Shown one piece after another: positions 54,973 to 64,000 of a DNA stretch of 64,000 nucleotides (position 1 is its first letter; every line of letters starts with the position of its first letter). The DNA is from Aphrocallistes beatrix (taxonomy: Eukaryota; Porifera; Hexactinellida; Sceptrulophora; Aphrocallistidae): positions 1,612,001 through 1,676,000 of the forward strand of contig OY725502.1 of assembly GCA_963281255.1 (NCBI GenBank), given 5' to 3'. A program made the position numbers and the translations under genes. The notes below the pieces were generated by a model, which made no database searches, was not told where the DNA came from, and saw nothing but the letters and a program-made list of their open reading frames with translations.

Positions 54973-55869
54973 CTATAATACTTTTAATGCAATCTCAGTA
55001 TTTTCACACACATTTACTATTCTCGAGTACTTATCCACTGCCAATCCTTTAATATTACGAAAAATATGTTCTATACAGCCTTTATAATTTCCCAACCAAT
55101 CATAAATGAAAATAGCATTTCTTCCAATGTGAGATATCAGAAATGTTCCTGTGTTAGGATCGATAGAAAAATATTCTGGGCTTCTACTATAATATCTGAT
55201 CCTAAATTCTTTTATGATAATACTCCTTATTTTGACAGCAGATTTTGTAAAGATAGTCAGCTGTGCACATCTTTCTTGAAAAGATCCAGACAAAATGATA
55301 ACACGCGAAGAATAAATCTTAATGTCCATTGGACGAGCAATGCGCACGAAAAGTAGACAATTAGGCATTTCTGTAACTTGAGTGAGGACTTTGTCAAAGC
55401 AACATGAATATAGAGTATTATCACAGTCTACAGCGATTCCCTTCAATTCTTCAAGAGTTACATAAAAATCTTTGGAATATTCGAAATTAGTAACAAAAGA
55501 ACCATTATGAAGAAAAATAGTGATGTTTTGCGAACATTCAAAGGGCAAGTATTTGGGGGGAATTTCTAATATATGGGTTAGAAAGATCAAACTTTCAGTG
55601 ATGGCTAATCCCCAAGGTTCACCAATCCTTTTAGGAAGGGGAGTTTCATCGTTCATACAATCAGGGAAATGGTAGAGGTAATCGAGATCCGAATTAAAGA
55701 CTTCAACTCGTTTTCTTGATGTGTCTGTGATAAAAATATTTTGAGTTCCATTGTCAATAGCTACAGTTCTTGGATTGTGTAAAAAGGGTGAAAAGGGATT
55801 TATAGATTCTCCTCTAGTTTTAATCGGCGAAGTAATTTTTGTAAAATCTCTTCCATTGACGGCCATCAT
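54973..55869 (-). CDS. NHL-repeat-like beta-propeller protein
   Basis: 298 residues, single exon. NHL-type blades: NPRTVAIDNGTQNIFITDTS (about 32-51) followed by RKRVEVFNSD, then GEPWGLAITESLIFLTH, LKGIAVDCDNTLYSCCFD, FSIDPNTGTFLISHIG and IKGLAVDKYSRIVNVCEN. The G-(I/L)-A-V-D plus V-x-V-x-D pattern is typical, with about 5-6 blades. There is no RING, B-box or coiled coil, unlike TRIM-NHL proteins, and no signal peptide. Such propellers bind proteins or RNA; the partner is unknown. It is inserted between copies 2 and 3 of the seven-pass family. A broken relative is at 32,460-33,480. Confidence 0.7.
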   Translation of the reverse strand: MMAVNGRDFTKITSPIKTRGESINPFSPFLHNPRTVAIDNGTQNIFITDTSRKRVEVFNSDLDYLYHFPDCMNDETPLPKRIGEPWGLAITESLIFLTHILEIPPKYLPFECSQNITIFLHNGSFVTNFEYSKDFYVTLEELKGIAVDCDNTLYSCCFDKVLTQVTEMPNCLLFVRIARPMDIKIYSSRVIILSGSFQERCAQLTIFTKSAVKIRSIIIKEFRIRYYSRSPEYFSIDPNTGTFLISHIGRNAIFIYDWLGNYKGCIEHIFRNIKGLAVDKYSRIVNVCENTEIALKVL

Positions 55870-55932
55870 TCACGCAAACAATAACTCAGACCAAATTCCA
55901 ATCCAAATTCGAGTGCATAGGTTTAATTGCCT

Positions 55933-55939
55933 ATATAAT
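55933..55939 (-). promoter_or_regulatory. Possible TATA box of the NHL gene
   Basis: TATATAG-type motif about 65 bp upstream of the ATG at 55,869. Confidence 0.3.
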
Positions 55940-56279
55940 TAATGGCTTAGGAATGCTCAGGGTTCCACCGGTTGATGCGTATTTTTGCTAATTTGAAACC
56001 GCTTTTAGATGAATATAATAATAATCTTGAATAACTGCTGTACTGAATGATAAATAATGATATTCGGCTAGCTAACTGATTACAAATATTGATAAAACGA
56101 ATAGCAATAGAGAACGAGAACTAGTTAACCTACACTGTCTTAATCGAAGACACTAATACTGATGTTGGTTTGGCAATTAAATAGTAGTATCAATACCTCG
56201 CATAATAGTAATCGGTTTAACCGAATAGATTCATTAACCTTAATTGTTTGTATTTATATCATTGAAAACTATCACTCTG
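55940..56279. other. Gene-free stretch
   Basis: AT-rich; nothing recognised. Confidence 0.35.
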
Positions 56280-57440
56280 ATTGTGATTCAAAACTTAATC
56301 AGTTTGTAATCACGATCATAATAACTGTAAGTTTCACGAAGGAACAACATTGTCACGATTAAGCTTATCATTAATGCTAATATGAGACAATGTGATAATC
56401 CGATCCAGATAAATTGGTACGGTTCTACTTCTTCAATGAAGTTGAAAGCTTTGTTAAAGTCTCCATCAGTGCTACCTGGAATGCTAAAAGTATTTTCTGG
56501 ACGTATGATGGGTAGGAAATCAAATACAGTGGAATCTGTATATAACGGCCACCCAAGGGACTGGTCAAAATTGGCCGTTATACACAGGTGACCGTTATAT
56601 ACAGGTGATTGTATTAACCTTATCTAGAATGAAACATAGTTGCTACATGTAGTTCCATTGCTTGAAGTAATTACATGAAACTTGTTTATCGTTCGTAACA
56701 TGTCATGTAATAAACACATAAAAAGGTGATGGCCGTTATATACAGGTAGTGGCCATTATATACAGGTGATGGCCGTTATACACAGTTTTAGGGTCAGTAA
56801 GGGACTACAAAAGGGTGGCCGCTGGCCGCGTTGAGCAGGTGACCGCTATACACAGGTTCAATATTATGGAATTTCGGACGGGACTGTTCATTGGTGACCG
56901 CTATAGACAGGTGACCGTTATATAGAGTGGCCGTTATAGCAGGTTCGACTGTACTGTGAAAACTATGTAAATAATGAGTCTAAAAAGTACGTGTAACGCC
57001 TCAATAACCATAACAGAGAGAAAAAATATTTATGAAGCATTGCTTTATTTCTATCCTTTGAAGCAAATATTCCTCTTTTAAAACTTAACATTCGAGTCGT
57101 TTCAATATTATTCGGTTTATTTGAGCTCACAAGAAAATGCGAAATGGAAAATGCAAAACCCAAAAGCCTGAGAACAAGATTCCAGCAAGATTCGTAACAG
57201 ACATAATGATATGAAAAACCTGAACTGCATGAACTGGGACGATGGGAGCCATTAAGATGATTCGGATGGAATAGGAAGTGAATTTCTATTGGTCCGAGGA
57301 GATTTTGACACTGTTACTTTGGTCTGGATAAGAAGTATAGCAAATTTGTTGCATTACTGCAGGGAGAGTTTAATATATTATCCTGTTCATCTGGGATTAG
57401 AATAAATTACCCAAATAACGTTTGCACAATTGATCATAGC
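56280..57440 (-). pseudogene. Third seven-pass gene copy, truncated and split by a MITE
   Basis: Matches copy 2 (53,205-53,731 and its upstream flank) but ends at 56,283, roughly where codon ~190 would be, so the C-terminal half is missing. The start codon is at 57,252-57,250. Small indels disrupt the first loop (near 57,020-57,110). A 425-bp element at 56,527-56,951 interrupts the segment 2/3 loop. Upstream flank to about 57,440 is shared with copy 1 (GTTTGCACAATTGA), so the duplication was at DNA level. Confidence 0.9.
56527..56951. mobile_element. 425-bp Tc1/mariner-type MITE inside the pseudogene
   Basis: Insertion into AAATA|CTGTG: the flanks read AAATA|CAGTGGAATCTG ... CAGGTTCGACTG|TACTGTG, a clean TA duplication that can be checked against the intact copy at 53,435. 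Inside are repeated GGCCGTTATATACAGGTG motifs. Confidence 0.9.
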
Positions 57441-57543
57441 GAGACACATGATTCATCTAGAATGAGTATAATACGTATTTTGTCATATAGCATTGAACAA
57501 TTGACCATAACAAAGAAAGCAATCAAACGATCATACATTAAAC

Positions 57544-57899
57544 CAAGGTTGAAACCGATTGAACCGAATATCAGTATTCATGAATAGTTCCCGAACCGAA
57601 TACGAATACTGATTTTATTCGGGTACTTCATAAATTCTAATACTGCGCAGCTGAAATAAATAATCTTTAATAGAGGACTGTGAATTGTTATACTGTATGT
57701 TGACCTATTTTACAGATAGTGACCCGATTGAACCGGATATAAATATTCATAAATATTCCCTAACCGAATACGAATACTGATAATATTCGGTTAGTTCAAC
57801 CGAATACGAATACTGATATTCGGTTCCCAACCGAATATCAACTATTTGCCAAATACTATTTGGTCTAACCGAATATTGAACTATTCGGTTGCAACCTTG
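57544..57899. mobile_element. hAT-type MITE with 8-bp target duplication
   Basis: Termini CAAGGTTGAAACCG / CGGTTGCAACCTTG, flanked by CATTAAAC at 57,536-57,543 and 57,900-57,907. 356 bp with many internal AACCGAATA/TATTCGGTT repeats. Confidence 0.85.
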
Positions 57900-58034
57900 C
57901 ATTAAACCATCCAAATAAATAATAGATCAAATTGATAAGACTGTCAACAAGAAAATTCATGGCGAATTCAGAAATTAGTCAAAGCAGACTCAGGCAAACA
58001 AGAAGTACTTGCTTTTAAATGTTCATCGTTTTCA

Positions 58035-58525
58035 GAATTTGAACGCGTCATCATCACCTAGTTTAATATTTGAAAGGTTACTATCTCAGAATGGTAAGAG
58101 ATAAATCTAACTTAGGGCCGATGCCAAAATCAATGTTACGAGATGCGTTTACGATAAAACGTGGATCTTAAATACTTCCTGCATCATCATGGCGTCAGCA
58201 TGATAACGTTACCATAATACAGGTAAACCTCAGAGATGCGACATCATTGAGAGTAGGCGCTTTCTTATTTTCTCGATCTCAGAGGTTCACAATGTAAAAT
58301 TTACAGAGGAGGAATGTCAATCGGGAGAATGGTCCTTGCAGGACTTCGTAGGCATAACGTATCTGGAGGTCTTGTATTTAGAGATCTACCTGTATCGTGG
58401 ATAAATCCATAATGAACATCTCTTCAGTCTTAAGTTTGATTTTATTTCTTACCATTCGTGAGATATTAACTTTCTATATACTAAATTAGGTAGGTGACGA
58501 TGACGCGTTCAAATTTCGGAGTGAA
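58035..58525. repeat. Inverted repeat, ~95-bp arms
   Basis: 58,035-58,130 (GAACGCGTCATCATCACCTA, ATGGTAAGAGATAAA) is complementary to 58,425-58,525 (TTTCTTACCATTCGTGAG, GTGACGATGACGCGTTC). Spacer ~300 bp, non-coding. Confidence 0.6.
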
Positions 58526-58687
58526 ACAGATTTTAGGTGACGATACTATTACCTTTGATATAGATATGGATTTGATACATTGAATATTTTTCTATTTAAA
58601 AGCAAAAAAAGAAAATCACAAAATGCTTTGTAATCACGATGGTTTTGCATATATCAAAAATCGCAGGATTAGGTACAAATTTATATA

Positions 58688-58876
58688 CAGTCGACTCCGC
58701 TTAATAGGGTCACTGTTTAAATGGGTCAGCCGCTTAATCGGGCCACTTTTGGCAGGACCGGAATAGCTCTCACACATAGAGGCTAATACAAAAATATTTT
58801 CGGTTAATAGAGTTCTCCGCTTAATCGGGTCAAAATATCCTCTGACCGATGTGGCCCTATTAAGCGGAGTCGACTG
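58688..58876. mobile_element. pogo/Tigger-type MITE, second copy
   Basis: TA|CAGTCGACTCCGCTTAATAG ... CTATTAAGCGGAGTCGACTG|TA, 189 bp, same family as 46,411-46,598 but reading in the opposite internal orientation. Confidence 0.85.
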
Positions 58877-59112
58877 TATATAGAGAGAGTTACATTTTCA
58901 TTAAAAAAATTCAAGCTTGGTTTTAAATATTTTAATAAGAACAAGGGAAAGGGAAAAGAACCCTTGACAAGCCAGGGGCGGGTGCGGGGCCAAAAGGCAA
59001 TCCCATGGATACCTCTTCCCCCATTGGAACGAAACTTGATCAATGTAGTCAAGAAATTCGTCACAATGAGTGATGACTTTACAACTATAAACGCATGATA
59101 ATAATAATAAAA

Positions 59113-60593
59113 TTAAATTACAGAGGGGTCCATTAGTAAGGGAGGGAAAGGTAGGACTTGATACAACTCCCGTTTATGTGTTACATTATCCTGTAAGTCC
59201 GCTCTGAGCGCGCCTAGAATATCCTCTGCGGTAGTTCGGCCCCATTCTACCGACTGTCGGGTTGGAAGGGGTTTGGAAAGAGCGTCCGCTACGCTGGGGG
59301 GGCCAGTTAATCCGGCGGGCTTTATGCGAAGACTGCATATCTCGGCTTGTCGAGGGGGTGGAGGAGACTCATCGCCTCCGAAACGGCGTCCCGGGCTGTG
59401 GTTGCGAGAGGCGAATGCGTGTCCGTCAAGGATGGAAATATCCACCAAACTCGCTTCAAGTCTCTCCTCGATCGCGCGTAGCTGCGCACTCGCATCCCAC
59501 TTCGGAGATTCCTGCAACGAAGATTTATAATAACAGAATGGATTTCTGGAAGAATTTACATGCTACGTGTTTAAATAAGTATATACTGTGCACAGCTGTT
59601 TAATATTTACTCCATATTTTTCACCTTAAAAAGTTACTACTGTACTTGATTGTAGTCCTCTGTACCCCTGTGACGTGTCAATAACGGAGCACTAAGCGCT
59701 CCTCGAAAGGGGATACCGACATTTTGATACCAAAACTTATTAAGTTGATAGGATAACAAGACATGAGGTAAACTAAATTTATGACGTAGTTTAATAAATT
59801 AGAACAGGGAATTGTAGAATTAAATAAATAAGATTTGGTATTGAAATGTCGGTAGGTATCCCCTTCGAAAGAAGGAGCGGCTCCTTTAAAAATATAATCC
59901 GTATAATCCGGAATACCTGGGTAATCCGACATTGTTTCATACCACAATTAGCGTTAGACATTACAAATTGCACTGTATAATCCCGACAATTAGGTATCAG
60001 ACAGTTTTTTCGTTTCCCAACGTGTCGGATTATGCGGGTTCTACTGCAAAACATAGTGAAGCTCCAGAGCTCTAAGTTGAAGTGTCAAAAATTGAATAAA
60101 TATAATTGTCAGGTATTTTTCTAGAAAAAAATAAAAAAAAAATAAAAAAAAAATCAATAATAAAATCTATATTAGTAACTGTGATGTAGCGTGGAATAGA
60201 ATATTATCCCTATTCCTTGCTCGCTTATAATTAGAACTCAAGTAGCAGTTAGTTCTATTTGTATAGTTATATCCCACTACTTAATTGGGACAATTCTCCA
60301 GGATCGGAATAGTTCCCATACATAGCAGCAAATACCAAAATTCAACGGTTAATTGGGGATTCTGCTCAATCGGGACAATTTATCATATATTCTGTATTAT
60401 AAGATATTCTGTCAGTGATCAGTCCTAGTCCTACAAAGCTGAGTTAGCACATAGCTACCTGTGATGTGTGCACTTCATCCTCGTTAGTCTGCCGCACGAA
60501 CACGGTAGCCTCGTGCTCCAGAGAGGTGTCGTCCATGAGAGGACGGGTCTGTTCTCTCTCCACTGCGTTATTGGCGCTCTGGCAACATCCCAT
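59113..60593 (-). CDS. Two-exon gene, probable LAMTOR1-like lysosomal Ragulator anchor
   Basis: Exon 1 is 60,593-60,459 (45 codons) and exon 2 is 59,511-59,113 (132 codons plus stop). The donor is CACAG|GTAGCT and the acceptor CTTCGTTGCAG|GAATC; the phase matches, giving 177 residues. The protein starts MGCCQS: Gly2 for N-myristoylation and Cys3/Cys4 for palmitoylation, as in LAMTOR1 (161 residues in human, start MGCC). RAIEERLEASLVDISILDGH resembles the LAMTOR1 helix ending in I-D-V, and the C-terminus (HKRELYQVLPFPP) is placed like its E-L-V-V-Q-F end. LAMTOR1 holds Ragulator and mTORC1 on lysosomes. The middle is Pro/Arg-rich and diverged, so the family call is tentative. GC content is well above the surroundings. 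Confidence 0.5.
59670..60420. other. Intron of the LAMTOR1-like gene with MITE remnants
   Basis: 59,690-59,890 has an imperfect hairpin (GGGGATACCGACATTT / AAATGTCGGTAGGTATCCCC). 59,890-60,050 ends TCGGATTATGCGGGTTCTACTG, a pogo-like terminus. 60,260-60,380 (GGATCGGAATAGTTCCCATACATAG, in part) is a decayed relative of the MITEs at 46,411 and 58,688. Confidence 0.45.
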
Positions 60594-61079
60594 GCTAGCA
60601 CGTAGAGACTAGTTGCTAGGACCTGATTAGCTAATGAGGTATTGAAATGGTGAAATTAGAACTGATATATTAATTCTGGGTCTATAATGTCATACTTATA
60701 TTTGACAAGTTAGTTCACTCTAGCTGTCAAGAGAGAAACAAACGAGAATCTTCATGTCGCAATAGGACAGATATACAGAAATCATTGTCCCAATCTGCGA
60801 AGAAAAATACGAAAAAATAAATTGATAATAAAAAGACAATTTAAACTTAGTATAATCTTTTTAACAGGTGTATATTAATGTTTGCTGAAATACATAAAAC
60901 ATAATATCTACTAATTAGGACACATGCATACTTAGCCCGTTGAGCATCCTCACTCGAAGTTATTCATTTCATCCTTCATAGAATCGTTTAGAGATTAACA
61001 GAAAATAAAATAAAATATTCAAAAAAGAAATATTCTGGGACAATTGACTATTTAAAACTCAAGATCGTGTAGAGAAACT
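60594..61079. other. Gene-free stretch upstream of the LAMTOR1-like gene
   Basis: AT-rich; presumed promoter region, no clear TATA box. Confidence 0.35.
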
Positions 61080-62760
61080 TTCAAAGCTTCTCAACATTCG
61101 AATTCGTGAGAAGATTACTAACGAGACCCAATTACTTAGGATTACTCTGCCATTGGTAGACCAGATTTATCAGAGAAAGTCAGGCAGTTCTCCTGGTAGC
61201 TCAGAATGCTAGTTAGAAGCCCAGTTCCTGCTCACAGGAAGATGTGTCGGTCAAAAAAGGAACTCACAGTTGGGACTAAGCGATTGGGTGGCTTTTGTTG
61301 ATAAGCGTAAGACACAAGGTTACAAGGTCCCATGACCTCACTGAACTAATGGATCTCATGTACGAGATACAGCGAAGTGACAAGAGCAAATCATTCCAAA
61401 CTTCCTACTTTGCCCAAGAAATGATCAATGAGGAATTCGACCATTGATTTTAAAAAAGAAGTCGTCACTCTTGGAAAAGAAATTGCCACCTGGGAACAGT
61501 TTTTGAAAAGATATGATGAAACTTTTCAAAAACTGCAGGACGCATTTTTTCTTCCAAGAGGAATGACTTCCTTTTTATATCGATGAATGAACTCAGGTGA
61601 CTGTGACTCGATGTGATATAGAATCAGCGTACATCCCACTCACCATCATCAAAGAGGCTCCTTGACAGTAGATCTTTCTGAGAAAGATAGCGAGTAGGGA
61701 AATAGTTAGAGCCTGAAATTTGGTGCATGACATGAAACCTCAGGAGTGGCAAAAGTTTCCTCTGCCACAGGACTCCACTCCGATCTGGCGATCTGGGATG
61801 GATACTACCTCAGTTCTCTCATTCTTTATATCCCTTATCGTAGTCAAGACTGGCATTAGATGGAAAACAGACAGAGCAGGGAAACAGTGGATTGAGACTC
61901 TATACAAGACAGGCTCTGTTTCTCGATGACAATCGGGCCGAGCTGGACAAAAGACCTAGCCAAACACGATTTAGAATATGACGGAGAAAGTTCCCTGCTT
62001 ATCATTGATGAATATATCAAAGAAATCCCATTCTAAAAAATGCTAATTTATCTCCTCCTCACTCGTAAAGCTCTGACTCGATTAACTATCCTGCTAACCA
62101 GCAGGCCTGGAGCTTACACTGTCATCTCCTCTGCTCTATCGACAAGTTGTACCATGTGCTGGGGGGTTCTCCTGAAAATAGAGCTCTTTACTTCACGCTC
62201 CAAATAACCGAAGAGGGGATTACCCTGCCCTACCCACACGAAGAGGTGAGTTAGCCGTCGCTAGTCCGATCAACGCCTCTCTTCGCCGCGTTAATCCGAG
62301 GCAGTGACGAGATTAGCACACAAACACCACTCCCTCTATTCCGAGCTCATCACATATCTGAAAAGAAGACAGCTGTCGCGCATGCGCTGTTAGAGGTGGC
62401 TGAGAAGAGGGCACTCTTCCAATTGGATCCGATAGTGCTGGGCTGCTTGTACCGAATCGGGGAGATGGACTGTTTGGGCGTGTGTGGCCGCGACCCCCCC
62501 CAAGGACACACCTTAAAGTGGACAAAGTAGAGAATCCTGCCACTGCTTGGGGATAGCGGATGAGCACACAAGGAAGATCAGCTGGGAGGCATAATCCGCA
62601 TGTGGTCTTCTCTCATTTCACGATTCAAGAATTCGTGGGTGCTATTTGGCTGAAAAGGAATCCTGGTGAGACCAGTGCTTGAGCAATCAGTACATTGTGA
62701 ATTCGGATGAGAACTTCTCCATTTTCGAAATGGTGATTCGTTTCGTCTGTTGTCAGACAA
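61080..62760 (+). pseudogene. NACHT/NLR-type gene remnant
   Basis: Readable blocks in shifting frames: LMDLMYEIQRSDKSKSF (from 61,351), TLGKEIATWEQFLKRYD (about 61,470), then NACHT-like SLLIIDEYIKEIPF (Walker B, about 61,994) and LTRLTILLTSRPGAYTVIS (about 62,073-62,130), a sensor S-R-P-G motif. VAHALLEVAEKRALFQLD follows near 62,380, and SHFTIQEFVGAIWL (about 62,611-62,652) matches the H-x-(T/S)-x-Q-E-F-x-A-A motif after the NACHT domain. Many stops and frameshifts; the Walker A region is not readable. Animal NLRs are cytosolic immune sensors. The remnant ends where the Ty3 LTR begins. Confidence 0.6.
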
Positions 62761-62766
62761 TGCTAG

Positions 62767-62967
62767 TGTTGTGCCGCGGGTTCGGACGAACAGAATTAAT
62801 CTAAGTGATTATAATAGAATTACCAAATTAAGATACGCATACACTAACATCACAGGCGATAGCCTGACCTATAAATATGCGAGTAAGAGTTGGTGAAGTC
62901 CTACATGACTAGCACCATGGGTGGTACTAACTAGGGGGTAACTACGTTTAGCGGTGAGATCCTAACA
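62767..62967 (-). repeat. 3' LTR of a Ty3/gypsy retrotransposon
   Basis: On the minus strand it starts TGTTAGGATCTCACC directly after the polypurine tract GAAGGGGAAGTGG, and ends CGCGGCACAACA. About 201 bp, with TATTTATAG as a possible promoter. The 5 bp outside (GCTAG on the plus strand) are the likely target duplication; the other copy is beyond the window. Confidence 0.6.
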
Positions 62968-64000
62968 CCACTTCCCCTTCGAAATCATCCGTCGTCCGAT
63001 GTTTCCCTGAACCGCAGGGGCTTCTTGATTACCCTCCCATAACGGGAAATGCGTGGTGCCATCCCAGTCTGCTCGACGTCCGGTACGGGATGACAGCGCG
63101 CATGGACTCCGGATTCTTCAATCGCCTCATCCCTGTCGTGCTCGCCTGAATCTCGTGTCCTGTCGACGGGTAGGGCAGGGCCGTCCGTATTTCTGTCGTC
63201 GCCCCCAGTCCGAGGCTGTGGGTTCGTATGCGAATGGAATGGGATGATTTTGCAGCGGTCCAGATGAACGGTTTTCATTTTACCATCACCTACATCGATA
63301 GTAACGTTTGGGGGCTGGGCTGATACCACAGAGAAAGGTCCGTTATATCGTGGATCGAGGCTGTCAGCTTTGGCGTCGTTACGCAAGTAGACTTGATCGC
63401 CATCCTTAACATCGGTTGCCCCACGCCCTCTATCATACATTCGCTTCATATTGTCCCGATAAGCCTCCAGACTTGAGTGTGCCGACTCTACGGCCTGTTC
63501 AACGTTGTGTGAAGCCTGATCGTAGCACTCCTTTGGTGTCATTGCCGATGGGTTCTCTTCCACGCAGGGTCTAGGGTTGGAGACTGGCTCGACACCATGC
63601 ATAATATGAAACGGGGTAATTCTTGTACCCGCACTCGGGAGGGTATTCAGCGCATATGCAACTTCTTGGAGGACGGAAGGCCAACAATCCTTCTCCAATC
63701 GGCGCTCGGAGAGGATGCACCTTAAAGTCTGCTTCACGGACTGGATGCTACGCTCCGCTTGTCCGTCGCCCTGTGGATGGTATGGGGACGAGTGCAATTT
63801 CTTCACCCCTAGCGCGTCCAGTGCCTGTCTAATCATCATCCCATCCACATTAGGACCCTGATCCGAGAGAAAAGCTTCGGGCGGTCCGTGGCGGTGAATC
63901 CAGGACGTGTTGAGCGCGGTGAGGATTGAACTAGACGTCTGGTCCCGCATGGGTGCGATTTCAACCCATTTAGAAAACAGGTCGGTCATGAGCAGAAAAT
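62968..64000 (-). mobile_element. Ty3/gypsy retrotransposon, integrase end (continues past the window)
   Basis: An open frame of at least 334 codons runs off the right edge. It contains the integrase core: the first Asp in VTDLFSKW-type context, the second in LSDQGPNVDG, then HSSPYHPQGDGQAERSIQSV with the catalytic Glu. A GPY/F-like module (RYNGPFSVV) and a basic/acidic tail end at 62,985, followed by a polypurine tract and LTR. No lesion is visible in this part, so the element may be recent. The integrase is of the same general type as the remnant at 17,343-17,876 but a different lineage. GC-rich against its surroundings. Confidence 0.9.

Noticed and set aside
56935..56951. GGTTCGACTG as a tRNA B box
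   Set aside because: It is the terminal repeat of a MITE; no A box or cloverleaf nearby. I found no convincing tRNA in the window.
62313..62571. Two minus-strand frames of 73-84 codons
   Set aside because: Antisense to the readable NLR remnant; no motifs.

Overview
The window is eukaryotic and very probably from an invertebrate animal. It is AT-rich, has GT-AG introns where they can be read, TATA boxes about 40-65 bp upstream of several start codons, AATAAA-type 3' ends, and animal-type proteins: a CENP-E-like kinesin motor, a UQCC1 chaperone, calmodulin-like proteins, an AAAP amino-acid transporter, NHL-repeat proteins, a LAMTOR1-like lysosomal anchor and the remnant of a NACHT/NLR gene. 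NHL and NLR families together with intron-poor genes fit a sponge or another non-bilaterian, but this is a weak inference.

Layout. 1-6 kb: dispersed repeats, two Helitron-like elements and a LINE fragment. 6-8 kb: intact gene for a DRE-TIM (HMG-CoA lyase-like) barrel fused to an EF-hand; a broken copy lies at 11.7-12.7 kb and a nearly intact copy with a one-base frameshift at 24.6-26.3 kb. 9-10.3 kb: a long palindrome. 13-18.2 kb: Helitron-like elements and a Ty3-type retrotransposon lacking its RT region. 20-21.4 kb: kinesin motor exon, with a broken duplicate at 31.3-31.9 kb. 27-30.5 kb: two hAT-type insertions with 8-bp target duplications, one inside a foldback element. 32.5-33.5 kb: broken NHL gene. 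35-43 kb: two divergent calmodulin-like genes separated by a complete 6.7-kb foldback Mutator-like (MULE) transposon. 43.5-46 kb: UQCC1 and the transporter. 48-57.4 kb: a tandem family of seven-pass membrane proteins (two intact, one broken) with an NHL gene between copies two and three. 59-60.6 kb: a two-exon LAMTOR1-like gene. 61-62.8 kb: NLR remnant cut by a Ty3 retrotransposon that runs off the right edge.

The most notable object is the MULE at 35,696-42,407. It has a 9-bp target duplication, inverted arms built of ~186-bp tandem units (3.5 copies left, 10 right) with a dimer/tetramer higher-order pattern, and one two-exon gene. That gene encodes a D-D-E transposase with a C-terminal OTU cysteine-protease domain, and its tiny first exon encodes a 2A-like motif. 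It landed in the short shared promoter region of the two calmodulin-like genes. Other strong observations are a paralogous empty site that defines Helitron-type A|T insertion, likely gene-conversion tracts in two gene families, and a lineage-specific seven-pass family with receptor-like topology.
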